A stretch of 64,000 nt of DNA from Amnibacterium endophyticum (GTDB taxonomy: Bacteria > Actinomycetota > Actinomycetes > Actinomycetales > Microbacteriaceae): the NCBI RefSeq assembly GCF_042680685.1, contig NZ_JBHUEA010000010.1:1-64000 (forward strand), written 5' to 3'. The notes under the pieces were generated by a model that saw nothing but the letters and a program-made list of their open reading frames with translations, was not told where the DNA came from and made no database searches. Shown here one piece after another: positions 32,807 to 41,195 of the stretch (positions are counted from its first letter, which is position 1; the number at the start of each line of letters is the position of its first letter). The translations under genes were made by a program, and so were the position numbers.

Positions 32807-33546
32807 CGGAGCCGGTGCGAACGAAGACGGGCACCCGCTCCGAACCACCCGCCGTGCAGTTCGACCGGTACACCTCGCGCCCCATGGCCGCGGCGCGATG
32901 GGTCGCGCAGCGGGTGCTGCTCGGCGCAGTCGTGCGCGGCGTCATCACGGTGCGCGTGTTCGGGCGCGAGCGGCTCTCGGGGCTCAAGGGCGCGTTCGTC
33001 GTCGTGGCGAACCACTCGAGCCACCTCGACGCCCCGCTGATCTTCACCACGCTGCCGCGGCGGCTCGCCCGGTACCTGTCGGCCGGGGCCGCCGCCGACT
33101 ACTTCTTCGACGTGCGCTGGCGCAAGGGGCTCACCGCCCTGTTCTTCAACGCGTTCCCCATCCACCGCGCCGGGATCAACCGGCCGGCGTCGGAGGCCCG
33201 CGCGCTGCTGCAGCGCGGCGTGCCGCTGCTCGTCTTCCCGGAGGGGACGCGCAGCCGCACCGGTCGGATCGGCACGTTCAAGTCCGGCGCGGCCGGGCTC
33301 GCCTCCAGCGAGTCGGTGCCCGTCGTGCCGGTGGCCATCATCGGCGCCTCCATCGCCCATCCGCGCGGCTCGAAGTGGCCCAAGCGCGGGCGGCTGCCCG
33401 TCGGGGTCGTCTACGGCGACCCGGTCTACGCGGAGGCGGGGGAGCCCGCCGCCGAGTACATGCGGCGGGTCCGGGGCGAGGTGCAGCGCCTGCACGAGGA
33501 GCACGCGGAGGTCGTCCTCGGCCCCGCCACGAGAGGACGCCCGTGA
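32803..33546 (+). CDS. PlsC-family lysophospholipid/glycerolipid acyltransferase
   Basis: 247 aa. His71-x4-Asp76 (NHSSHLD) is the catalytic HX4D motif and VFPEGTRSRTG is the acyl-acceptor-binding motif III; NAFPIHRAG and VVPVAIIGA are motifs II and IV. It is a membrane-associated enzyme that acylates glycerol-phosphate, lysophosphatidate or dihydroxyacetone phosphate. The last would suit the neighbouring alkylglycerone-phosphate synthase (inferred). It is coupled by GTGA overlaps on both sides. Confidence 0.92.
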   Translation: MTEPVRTKTGTRSEPPAVQFDRYTSRPMAAARWVAQRVLLGAVVRGVITVRVFGRERLSGLKGAFVVVANHSSHLDAPLIFTTLPRRLARYLSAGAAADYFFDVRWRKGLTALFFNAFPIHRAGINRPASEARALLQRGVPLLVFPEGTRSRTGRIGTFKSGAAGLASSESVPVVPVAIIGASIAHPRGSKWPKRGRLPVGVVYGDPVYAEAGEPAAEYMRRVRGEVQRLHEEHAEVVLGPATRGRP

Positions 33547-35258
33547 CCGATCTCGCCCCGCTGTCGACCCCCTCCGGGGAGTCGACCACGCCCGCCGCGC
33601 CCGTCGAGCACATGAAGTGGTGGGGCTGGGGCGTGCCCGGCGTCGCGTTCCACCACGAGGACAAGCCCGAGTTCGCGCCGTTCGTGAAGAACGCGGTCGG
33701 GCTCGACCTCCACGCCGCGCAGCCGCTCGAGCAGCCGGACTTCGGCGCCCTCGACGTGCCCGCCTCGATCGCGCCGGACGCGCTGCGCGAGGCGCTCGCG
33801 CGCGCCGTCGGCGAGGGCAACGTGCGCGACGACGACCTCGACCGGGTCGTCCACACCTACGGCAAGAGCCTCCGCGACCTCGTCCGCGTGCGCGCCGGGG
33901 ACCTGCCCCGCGTCCCGGACCTCGTCGTCTACCCCGCGGACGAGGACGGCGTGCAGCGCGTCGTCGACGCGGCGGTCGCGGCCGACGCCGTCCTGATCCC
34001 GTTCGGCGGCGGCAGCAACATCGCAGGGTCCCTGCAGCCCGACACCGCGGAGACCCGGCCGATCGTGTCGGTCGACCTCGGCCGCCTCGATCGGGTGCTC
34101 GACATCGACGAGGCCGCGGGGCTCGCCCGCATCCAGGCGGGGGCGCTCGGCCCCGCCATCGAGGCGCAGCTGAACCCGCGCGGGTGGACGATCGGGCACT
34201 TCCCCGACTCGTTCACGCACTCGACGCTCGGCGGCTGGGTCGCGACCCGCTCCTCGGGCATGCAGTCCGACAAGTACGGGGACATCGCGGACATCACCCG
34301 CGGCCTCCGGGTCGCGCGACCGGGCGGGATGCTCGAGGTCCGCGCCGTCCCGTCGGCGTCCACCGGCCCCAGCGTGCGGGAGATGGTGCTCGGCAGCGAG
34401 GGCCGGCTCGGCGTGATCACCGAGGCGACGGTGCAGGTGCACCGGATCCCGGCGAAGCGCGTCATCCACGCCTACTTCTTCCCGAACTGGAAGGCCGGCT
34501 CCGCCGCGATGCAGGCGATCGCCGCGAGCGACGTGCACCCGTCGGTCACGCGCGTGTCGGACGCCCGCGAGACGGGCTTCTCGCTCGCGACCTCGAAGGA
34601 GCGGCGCGGCTTCTCCGCGCTCGCCCAGAAGGGCCTCTTCACCGTGCTCAGGAAGCGCGGGTGGGATCTCGACCAGCTCTGCCTGTCCTTCATCGGCTAC
34701 GAGGGGGAGCCGTCGACCGTCGCCGAGCAGCGCAAGGCGGTCGAGCGGATCGTGAAGGCCCACGGCGGCATCGGCGTCGGCACCGGCCCCGGCGTGCTGT
34801 ACGACCAGAAGAAGTTCGACACGCCGTACCTGCGCGACTTCCTGCTCGACCGGGGCGCGGGCGGCGACGTGTCCGAGACCGCCGCGCCCTGGTCGCGCAT
34901 CGACGGGCTGCACGACGGCGTGATCGCCGCGGCGGAGGACGCGTACCGGCGCATCGGCCGCAAGGGCTGGATCATGTGCCACCTGTCGCACTCGTACCAC
35001 TCGGGCGCGTGCCTGTACTTCACCTTCGCGTTCGTCTTCGGCGACGACCCGATCGCGGAGTACGACACCGTCAAGTCGGCGGTCCAGCAGGCGTTCATCG
35101 ACCTCGGCGGCGTGCCGAGCCACCACCACGGCATCGGCGTGGAGCACGCGCAGTGGCTGCCGGACGCGATCTCCGGCCAGGGCGTCGCGGTGATCGAGGG
35201 CCTGTTCGCGGCGACCGACCCCGGCCGCCACCTGAACCCGGCGAAGATCACGCGCTGA
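33543..35258 (+). CDS. Alkylglycerone-phosphate synthase (AGPS) homologue, FAD-dependent
   Basis: 571 aa. It opens with HMKWWGWGVPGVAF, like the KWxGWG start of AGPS. The FAD-binding region has FGGGSNIAGSL and HFPDSFTHSTLGGWVATRSSGMQSDKYGDI. The AGPS-specific C-terminus is present: ETAAPWSRID, Tyr485 in SYHSGACLYFTFAF (matching the catalytic Tyr of guinea-pig AGPS) and His527-His529 in SHHHGIG. AGPS swaps the acyl chain of acyl-DHAP for a fatty alcohol, making the ether bond. The match covers all catalytic elements and is much closer than to glycolate or lactate oxidases. It starts at the GTGA overlap at 33543. Confidence 0.92.
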   Translation: MTDLAPLSTPSGESTTPAAPVEHMKWWGWGVPGVAFHHEDKPEFAPFVKNAVGLDLHAAQPLEQPDFGALDVPASIAPDALREALARAVGEGNVRDDDLDRVVHTYGKSLRDLVRVRAGDLPRVPDLVVYPADEDGVQRVVDAAVAADAVLIPFGGGSNIAGSLQPDTAETRPIVSVDLGRLDRVLDIDEAAGLARIQAGALGPAIEAQLNPRGWTIGHFPDSFTHSTLGGWVATRSSGMQSDKYGDIADITRGLRVARPGGMLEVRAVPSASTGPSVREMVLGSEGRLGVITEATVQVHRIPAKRVIHAYFFPNWKAGSAAMQAIAASDVHPSVTRVSDARETGFSLATSKERRGFSALAQKGLFTVLRKRGWDLDQLCLSFIGYEGEPSTVAEQRKAVERIVKAHGGIGVGTGPGVLYDQKKFDTPYLRDFLLDRGAGGDVSETAAPWSRIDGLHDGVIAAAEDAYRRIGRKGWIMCHLSHSYHSGACLYFTFAFVFGDDPIAEYDTVKSAVQQAFIDLGGVPSHHHGIGVEHAQWLPDAISGQGVAVIEGLFAATDPGRHLNPAKITR

Positions 35259-35327
35259 TCGCGGTCCCGCGGGTCGGGCCGCGACCGTCATCCGGTCGGG
35301 CGGTACCGGACCCGGCCCCCGCGGCCG
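35259..35327. other. Short convergent gap with a weak hairpin
   Basis: The gap between the AGPS-like and PrsW-like stops contains TCGCGGTCCC facing GGGCCGCGA (about 35259-35285), a GC-rich stem without a U-tract that could terminate both genes. Confidence 0.35.
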
Positions 35328-36308
35328 TCAGGTCGCGGCGGCGTCCGCCCGCTCGGTCGCGTACGCCTCCGACAGGCGCCGGTCGCGGCCGCGGTGCCGC
35401 CGCACGATGACGGCGAGCGCCATGCCGCCCAGCACGGACACGACGCCCAGCCCGACCGCGTAGACGCCGGTGGCGATCGCGCCCACCTCGCCGGCCGTAC
35501 CGGCCCGCAGGGTGTCGTACTCGAAGGCGGGCACGACGTTGCCGGTCAGCACGATCGCGACGATGGTGCCGATGCCGCCCATCGAGTCCCACAGGCCGTG
35601 CAGCACCGCCACGAGCAGGTAGACGAGCGGGATGGTCCAGCGGAAGCGGTAGGAGCGGCCGTCGCGGGAGGCGCCGAAGATCGCGGCGCCGAGCACGGCG
35701 GTCCACAGCACGTGCCCGAGCGGGGTGAGCACCGCGCGCACCGCCTCCGTCTGCAGCAGCGACACGAGGTCGATGCCGCGGCTGCCGAGCGCCGCGTTGA
35801 AGGCGTACCCGGCGGACTCGAACGCCGCGAAGCCGCCGCCGACCGTGGCGCCGAGCAGCGCGCCCTGGCGAGCCGTCTTGGGCCGCAGGCGCAGCCCCAT
35901 CAGCACGAGCACGACGCCCTTCACGAGCTCTTCGACCAGCCCGATCACGAGGAAGCCGACGATCCCGGCGACGCGCAGCGGCGCCTCCAGCAGCGAGGCG
36001 CCGAGCACGCCGAGGACCCCGCCGACGAAGAAGGCGATGATCAGCGAGGTGGTCGGGTAGCCGCTGCTCATCCGCTCGGCGGCGAAGAGGACCACGGCGA
36101 ACGGCACGAGGAAGCTGCCGATCAGGATCAGCGTCGGCACGAGGTTGGTGTTGAGCGTGGCGACGGTCGCCGCGATGGTCAGCCCCCAGAGCAGCGCGCC
36201 GACCAGCAGCACCTTCCACCACCAGCCGTGCCGCCGCCCGCGCACGGGCTCGTCGGCGTGGAGGTAGGGCGTCTCGGCCCTCGCGGTCTGCGTCGGTGCG
36301 GCGGTCAC
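35328..36308 (-). CDS. PrsW-family intramembrane protease
   Basis: 326 aa, multi-spanning membrane protein. GLVEELVKGVVLVLMGLR contains the EExxK signature of PrsW glutamic-type proteases, and HVLWTAVLGAAIFG and HGLWDSMGG provide the other two conserved membrane motifs. The charged N-terminal tail (AETPYLHADEPVRGRRHGWW) precedes the first helix. PrsW in Bacillus cuts an anti-sigma factor; no anti-sigma factor gene is adjacent here, so the target is unknown. I chose the GTG at 36308 because the open frame before it has non-protein-like composition and overlaps the divergent transporter gene. Confidence 0.88.
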   Translation of the reverse strand: MTAAPTQTARAETPYLHADEPVRGRRHGWWWKVLLVGALLWGLTIAATVATLNTNLVPTLILIGSFLVPFAVVLFAAERMSSGYPTTSLIIAFFVGGVLGVLGASLLEAPLRVAGIVGFLVIGLVEELVKGVVLVLMGLRLRPKTARQGALLGATVGGGFAAFESAGYAFNAALGSRGIDLVSLLQTEAVRAVLTPLGHVLWTAVLGAAIFGASRDGRSYRFRWTIPLVYLLVAVLHGLWDSMGGIGTIVAIVLTGNVVPAFEYDTLRAGTAGEVGAIATGVYAVGLGVVSVLGGMALAVIVRRHRGRDRRLSEAYATERADAAAT

Positions 36309-36399
36309 CTCGGAACGCTCGCACCGCGAAGCCGAGTGCCAGCCGACGGTCGTGCCGCCCTCGGGCGACGTGGAGCGGGACGTCAGGCAGCATCGGACG

Positions 36400-37587
36400 G
36401 TGACCCGACCCGCGCGCCGCCTGCCGCCGCTGCCCGCGTTCTGGGCGGTGGCCGCCGCCTTCCTCGCCGCGATGGCCTTCACGACCGTGCCGACGCCGCT
36501 CTACGCGCTCTACCAGCAGCGCGACGGCTTCCCGACCTGGGTGATCACGGTCGTGTTCGCGGCCTACGCCGTCGGCGTCGCCGTCAGCCTGTACCTCGTC
36601 GGTCACGTCTCCGACCGGATCGGACGCCGGCCGCCCGCGATCGCGGCGGTGGTGCTCGAGATCGCGGCCGCGGTCGTCTTCATCGTCTGGCCCGGGGTGC
36701 CGGGCCTGCTCGTCGCCCGGCTGCTCACCGGCCTCGGCGTCGGGGCGCTGACGGCGGCGGCGACCGCTCACCTCGGCGAGCTGTGGCACCGGGCCGGACG
36801 CGGCGGGGCGACGCCGGCGTCCGTCGCGACCCTGGCGAACATCGGCGGGCTCGGCGTCGGCCCGCTCGCGGCGGGCCTGCTCGCCCAGCTCGTGCCGCTG
36901 CCGCTGGTGGTGCCCTACGTCGTCGGCGGCGCCGCCCTCGTGCTCGCGGCGATCGCCCTGCTGCTCGTGCCGGAGACCGTCCCGGCACGGCCCTGGCGCT
37001 GGCACCCGCAGCGCCTGCGCGTGCCGGAGGAGGGACGCGGGGCGTTCTGGGCCGCCGGCGCCGGCGCCTTCGCGGGCTTCGCCGTCTTCGGCCTCGTCAC
37101 CGCGCTGTCGCCGACGTTCGTGGCGGGCGAGTTCCACGCGACGAGCCGGATCGACGCCGGTCTCGTGCCGTTCGGCACCCTCGCGGTCGCGGCGGTCGGT
37201 CAGGTCTTCCTGACCCGGGTCGCGATGCGCGTGCAGCTCGTCGTCGCGACCGCGGCGATGGCCGCGGGGCTCGCGGGCCTCGCGACCGGCGCGGTCGTCG
37301 CCGCGCTGCCGCTCTTCGCCGGCGGCGCGCTGCTGGCGGGCTTCGGCGTCGGGCTGCTCTTCCGCGGCGCCCTCGCGACGGCGTCCGGGCTCGTCGAACC
37401 GGGGGAGCGGGGCTCGGTGCTCGCGGCGGTCTTCCTCATCGCCTACGTCGGGCTCACGGTGCCGGTGCTGCTCGTCGGGGCCGCACTCGTCATCGCCCCG
37501 GCGGTGCCGGTGCTGGTCGTCTTCAGCGCGGTGATGCTCGTGCTGGCGGTGGTCGCCGGCCCGAGGATGGCGCGCCGCGCCGCCTGA
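36400..37587 (+). CDS. Major facilitator superfamily transporter
   Basis: 395 aa with about 12 hydrophobic helices. GHVSDRIGRRPP between helices 2 and 3 is the MFS motif A (GxxxDRxGRR), and LLTGLGVGALTAAATAHLGEL fits helix 4 of drug/H+ antiporter-like members. The substrate is unknown. The GTG at 36400 removes an unlikely soluble leader; the helix begins at PPLPAFWAVAAAFLAAMAF. It is divergent from the PrsW-like gene. Confidence 0.9.
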   Translation: MTRPARRLPPLPAFWAVAAAFLAAMAFTTVPTPLYALYQQRDGFPTWVITVVFAAYAVGVAVSLYLVGHVSDRIGRRPPAIAAVVLEIAAAVVFIVWPGVPGLLVARLLTGLGVGALTAAATAHLGELWHRAGRGGATPASVATLANIGGLGVGPLAAGLLAQLVPLPLVVPYVVGGAALVLAAIALLLVPETVPARPWRWHPQRLRVPEEGRGAFWAAGAGAFAGFAVFGLVTALSPTFVAGEFHATSRIDAGLVPFGTLAVAAVGQVFLTRVAMRVQLVVATAAMAAGLAGLATGAVVAALPLFAGGALLAGFGVGLLFRGALATASGLVEPGERGSVLAAVFLIAYVGLTVPVLLVGAALVIAPAVPVLVVFSAVMLVLAVVAGPRMARRAA

Positions 37588-37657
37588 CGACGTCCCGGTC
37601 CGCCGGGGTCGGGTGCCCGCGGCGGGGGCGCCCGGGCCGTGCGCGGCCCGACTGGTA

Positions 37658-37663
37658 CCATGG
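37658..37663 (+). promoter_or_regulatory. Putative -10 for pnp
   Basis: TACCAT, of TAnnnT type, seven to eight bases before a likely transcription start near 37670. It implies a leader of about 180 bases. Confidence 0.45.
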
Positions 37664-37668
37664 GGCGT

Positions 37669-37852
37669 CCGCGAGTTCGCGGACGACGGAGCAGACCGGC
37701 TGGGAGCTGGTCGTTGGTGGTGGACTCCGGGGCCAGGCAGGTCCCGTGCTCTTCTCCCGATGACCAGGGGCCGCGACGACTCGCGGCTCGCTGTGCTCCT
37801 CCCCGAGCCGATCCCGTCTGCTCCTTCCCACATGGAAAGGAACGGGAACCTC
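37669..37852 (+). promoter_or_regulatory. Structured pnp leader
   Basis: The leader begins with a perfect 8-bp hairpin (GTCCGCGA with TCGCGGAC, 37669-37686), exactly at the predicted 5' end, followed by further GC-rich pairing. In other bacteria polynucleotide phosphorylase represses its own mRNA through a 5' hairpin after RNase III cleavage; a similar role is possible here but unproven. Confidence 0.4.
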
Positions 37853-40066
37853 TTGGAAGGTCCTGAGATCAAGTCCGCCGAGGCCGTCATCGACAACGGC
37901 CGCTTCGGCACCCGCACCATCCGCTTCGAGGCGGGCCGGCTCGCCCAGCAGGCGCAGGGCAGCGTCGCCGCGTACCTCGACGAGGACACGATGCTGCTGT
38001 CCGCGACCAGCATCGGCAAGCACCCCAAGGAGCAGTTCGACTTCTTCCCCCTGACGGTCGACGTCGAGGAGCGCTCCTACGCCGCGGGGAAGATCCCCGG
38101 CTCGTTCTTCCGCCGCGAGGGCCGGCCCTCGACGGAGGCGATCCTCGTCTGCCGCCTGATCGACCGGCCGCTGCGCCCGTCCTTCATCACCGGCCTCCGC
38201 AACGAGGTGCAGATCGTCATCACCGTGCTGTCGATCGCCCCGGGCGAGTTCTACGACGCGCTCGCGATCAACGCCGCGTCCGCGTCGAGCCAGCTGTCCG
38301 GCGTGCCGTTCTCCGGCCCGATCGGCGGCGTGCGCCTCGCCCTCATCGACGGCCAGTGGGTCGCCTTCCCGACGTTCGAGCAGCTGCAGGACGCCGTCTT
38401 CGACCTGACGGTCGCGGGCCGGGTCACCGAGTCCGGCGACGTCGCGATCATGATGGTCGAGGCGGAGGCGACGGAGACCGCGTTCGAGAAGATCCGCGCC
38501 GGCGCGCAGAAGCCGAGCGAGGAGGTCGTCGCGCAGGGCCTCGAGGCCGCGAAGCCGTTCCTCAAGACCCTGGTCGAGGCGCAGGCCGACCTCGCCCGCC
38601 AGGCGGCGAAGGAGACCCGCGACTACCCGGTCTTCCTGCCCTACTCGGACGAGACCTACGCCGCGGTCGAGGCCGCCGCGCTCGACGAGCTGCGCGGCGT
38701 CTACCAGATCGCCGACAAGCAGGAGCGCCAGGACGCGGACGACGCCCTGAAGGCGCGCGCCCGCGAGGCCGTGTCGGCGAAGGTCGACGCGGACGAGCTG
38801 CCGGTCGCGGCGCTGACGGAGTTCTCCGCCGCGTACAAGTCGGTCACGAAGAAGGTCGTGCGCGGCCGGATCCTGTCCGACGGCGTCCGCATCGACGGCC
38901 GCGGGCTGAAGGACATCCGCCCGCTCGACGCCGAGGTCGCGGTCATCCCGCGCGTGCACGGCTCCGCGATCTTCCAGCGCGGCGAGACGCAGATCCTCGG
39001 CGTGACCACGCTGAACATGCTGAAGATGGAGCAGCAGATCGACTCGCTGTCGCCCGTCACGAAGAAGCGGTACCTGCACCACTACAACTTCCCGCCCTAC
39101 TCGACCGGTGAGACGGGCCGCGTGGGCAGCCCGAAGCGCCGCGAGATCGGGCACGGCTTCCTCGCCGAGCGCGCGCTCGTGCCGGTGCTGCCGGCCCGCG
39201 AGGACTTCCCCTACGCGATCCGTCAGGTCTCCGAGGCCCTCGGGTCGAACGGTTCGACCTCGATGGGCTCGGTCTGCGCCTCCACGCTGTCGCTGCTGAA
39301 CGCGGGCGTGCCGCTGAAGGCGCCGGTGGCGGGCATCGCGATGGGCCTCGTGTCCGACACCGTCGACGGGGACACGCAGTACGCGACCCTCACCGACATC
39401 CTGGGCGCGGAGGACGCGCTCGGCGACATGGACTTCAAGGTCGCCGGCACGAGCGAGTTCGTCACGGCGATCCAGCTCGACACCAAGCTCGACGGGATCC
39501 CCTCCAGCGTGCTGGACGGGGCGCTGCAGCAGGCCAAGGAGGCCCGCCTCACGATCCTGAACGTCCTCAACCAGGCGATCGACACGCCCGACGAGATGGC
39601 GCCGACCGCGCCGCGCGTCATCAGCGTGCAGATCCCGGTCGACAAGATCGGCGAGCTGATCGGCCCGAAGGGCAAGACTATCAACGGGATCCAGGACGAC
39701 ACCGGCGCCGACATCTCGATCGAGGAGGACGGCACCGTCTACATCGGCGCCGTCGACGGCCCGAGCGCGGAGGCTGCGCGCGCCGCGGTGAACGCGATCG
39801 CGAACCCGCACAACCCGGAGATCGGCGAGCGGTTCCTCGGCACCGTCGTCAAGATCGCCGCGTTCGGCGCGTTCGTGAGCCTGCTGCCCGGCAAGGACGG
39901 CCTGCTGCACATCAGCGAGGTCCGCAAGCTCGCCGGCGGCAAGCGGGTCGAGAACGTGGACGACGTGCTGTCGGTCGGCCAGAAGGTCCAGGTCGAGATC
40001 ACGAAGGTGGACGACCGCGGCAAGCTGTCGCTCGCGCCCGTGGTCGAGGAGCCGGCGACCGTCTGA
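37853..40066 (+). CDS. pnp: Polynucleotide phosphorylase
   Basis: 737 aa: two RNase PH domains joined by an alpha-helical linker, then a KH domain (about residues 585-650, IGELIGPKGKTINGIQDDTGADISIEEDG) and an S1 RNA-binding domain at the C-terminus. It degrades RNA 3'-5' by phosphorolysis in the cytosol; the active-site block MGSVCASTLSLLNAGVPLK is present. I chose the TTG at 37853 (MEGPEIKSAEAVIDNG) with AAAGGAA ten bases upstream; an in-frame ATG at 37832 would add seven residues. A perfect terminator follows. It is monocistronic and separated from rpsO. Confidence 0.96.
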   Translation: MEGPEIKSAEAVIDNGRFGTRTIRFEAGRLAQQAQGSVAAYLDEDTMLLSATSIGKHPKEQFDFFPLTVDVEERSYAAGKIPGSFFRREGRPSTEAILVCRLIDRPLRPSFITGLRNEVQIVITVLSIAPGEFYDALAINAASASSQLSGVPFSGPIGGVRLALIDGQWVAFPTFEQLQDAVFDLTVAGRVTESGDVAIMMVEAEATETAFEKIRAGAQKPSEEVVAQGLEAAKPFLKTLVEAQADLARQAAKETRDYPVFLPYSDETYAAVEAAALDELRGVYQIADKQERQDADDALKARAREAVSAKVDADELPVAALTEFSAAYKSVTKKVVRGRILSDGVRIDGRGLKDIRPLDAEVAVIPRVHGSAIFQRGETQILGVTTLNMLKMEQQIDSLSPVTKKRYLHHYNFPPYSTGETGRVGSPKRREIGHGFLAERALVPVLPAREDFPYAIRQVSEALGSNGSTSMGSVCASTLSLLNAGVPLKAPVAGIAMGLVSDTVDGDTQYATLTDILGAEDALGDMDFKVAGTSEFVTAIQLDTKLDGIPSSVLDGALQQAKEARLTILNVLNQAIDTPDEMAPTAPRVISVQIPVDKIGELIGPKGKTINGIQDDTGADISIEEDGTVYIGAVDGPSAEAARAAVNAIANPHNPEIGERFLGTVVKIAAFGAFVSLLPGKDGLLHISEVRKLAGGKRVENVDDVLSVGQKVQVEITKVDDRGKLSLAPVVEEPATV

Positions 40067-40074
40067 TCGCTCCT

Positions 40075-40114
40075 GACGAAGGCCCCCTCCTCGCACGAGG
40101 AGGGGGCCTTCGTC
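40075..40114 (+). terminator. pnp terminator
   Basis: A perfect 19-bp inverted repeat, 40075-40093 with 40096-40114, beginning eight bases after the stop. Confidence 0.85.
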
Positions 40115-40120
40115 AATCAT

Positions 40121-40139
40121 GTTCGCAGTGTCTTCGAAC
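40121..40139. promoter_or_regulatory. Inverted repeat upstream of the aldo/keto-reductase-like gene, candidate operator
   Basis: GTTCGCAG, a three-base spacer, then CTTCGAAC: 8-bp arms with one mismatch. It lies just before a possible -10 (GATACT, 40143-40148) and 50 bases before the GTG. It resembles half of a LexA box but lacks the TCGAAC-N4-GTTCGA layout. Confidence 0.45.
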
Positions 40140-40189
40140 GTGAGATACTGGTCGTTGTCAGGTCGTCGTGCTGCAAGGAGGCTGATCGG

Positions 40190-41131
40190 GTGATCCCAGC
40201 GTCCGGTCCCGTCTCGCGACGAGTCGGCTCCACCGGCATGGCGGTGTACCCGATCGCACTCGACGCCAGCGTCTTCGGCTGGGCGAACGATGCCAAGACC
40301 ACCGCCGACGTGCTCGACCTCTTCTACGCCGCGGGCGGCGATCTGATCAGCACCGCCGCGCACTACGCCGGCGGGCGCAGCGAGGTCATGATCGGCTCGT
40401 GGCTCTCCCGCCACGAGCACCGCGACCGGCTCGTGATCGCGACGAAGGTCGGCCGCCACCCCGACGCGCTCGGCCTGTCGGCCCGCTCGCTCCGCCGCGG
40501 GGTGACCGACTCGCTCGAGCGCCTGCAGCTCGACCGCATCGACGTCCTCGGCCTCGACGGCGAGGACCCGTCGACGCCGATCGAGGAGACCCTGACCGCG
40601 GCGGCCGAGCTGCAGGCGCAGGGGCGGATCGGCCACCTGAGCGCCTCCGGGTTCTCGGCGGCCGGCCTCCGCGAGGCGGTCAAGGTCGCGCGCCGTCTCG
40701 AGGTCCCGGGCGTCCAGCTGCTGCTCGCCGAGTACAACCTGCTCGAGCGCCGGCACTACGAGGAGGAGGTCGCGCCGATCGCGCTGGCCGCGGACCTCGG
40801 CGTGCTCGCCCGCATCCCGCTCGCGAACGGCTACCTGCGCGGCGACTTCCGGTCCCGCCACGACAGGCCGGCGTCGCCGATGTTCCAGGGGGCGCTGCAG
40901 TACGTGAACCGGCGCGGCTCGGCCGTGCTGGGCGTGCTCGACGAGATCGGCGCCGAGGTCGGGCAGCACGTCGGCCGCGTCGCCCTCGCCTGGCTGCTGA
41001 CGAAGCCGATGGTCGTCGCGCCCGTGGTGCGGGTGCCGAGCGCCCGCGCGCTCGCCGACCTGCTGCCGGGAGCGGCCCTGCAGCTGACGCCGTCGCAGGT
41101 CGAGCGGCTGGACCGGGTCTCGGAACCCTGA
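40190..41131 (+). CDS. Aldo/keto-reductase-like protein with partial loss of the catalytic tetrad
   Basis: 313 aa, AKR TIM-barrel. The tetrad reads Ser54 (for Asp), Tyr59, Lys86, Asp123 (for His) in STAAHY, IATKVG and VLGLDGED, so the acid-base Tyr and Lys remain but Asp and His do not. Cofactor-end residues (VVRVPSARALADLLPGA) are weak compared with the usual IxGA/T..Q. It could be a low-activity reductase, a different enzyme, or a binding protein. The GTG is preceded by AAGGAGG. The next gene is a more diverged relative. Confidence 0.85.
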   Translation: MIPASGPVSRRVGSTGMAVYPIALDASVFGWANDAKTTADVLDLFYAAGGDLISTAAHYAGGRSEVMIGSWLSRHEHRDRLVIATKVGRHPDALGLSARSLRRGVTDSLERLQLDRIDVLGLDGEDPSTPIEETLTAAAELQAQGRIGHLSASGFSAAGLREAVKVARRLEVPGVQLLLAEYNLLERRHYEEEVAPIALAADLGVLARIPLANGYLRGDFRSRHDRPASPMFQGALQYVNRRGSAVLGVLDEIGAEVGQHVGRVALAWLLTKPMVVAPVVRVPSARALADLLPGAALQLTPSQVERLDRVSEP

Positions 41132-41195
41132 CCCGCCGCGGCGACTGCCGCGTCCCCGCCCGGCCCGGCCCTACGCTCGCGCCGGGGGAGGGCCC

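Noticed and set aside
28955..32848. A 1297-codon minus-strand frame joining several genes
   Set aside because: Only the methyltransferase part at the 3' end is real; the remainder is the FAR-HAD gene read out of frame and antisense of the SDR gene.
37613..37852. An 80-residue N-terminal extension of PNPase
   Set aside because: It has no similarity to PNPase N-termini and covers the promoter and hairpin. The TTG at 37853 gives the expected N-terminus.
40132..40148. Second SOS (LexA) box
   Set aside because: Only one half-site (TCGAAC) is present; the other half reads GATACT, which better fits a -10 element.
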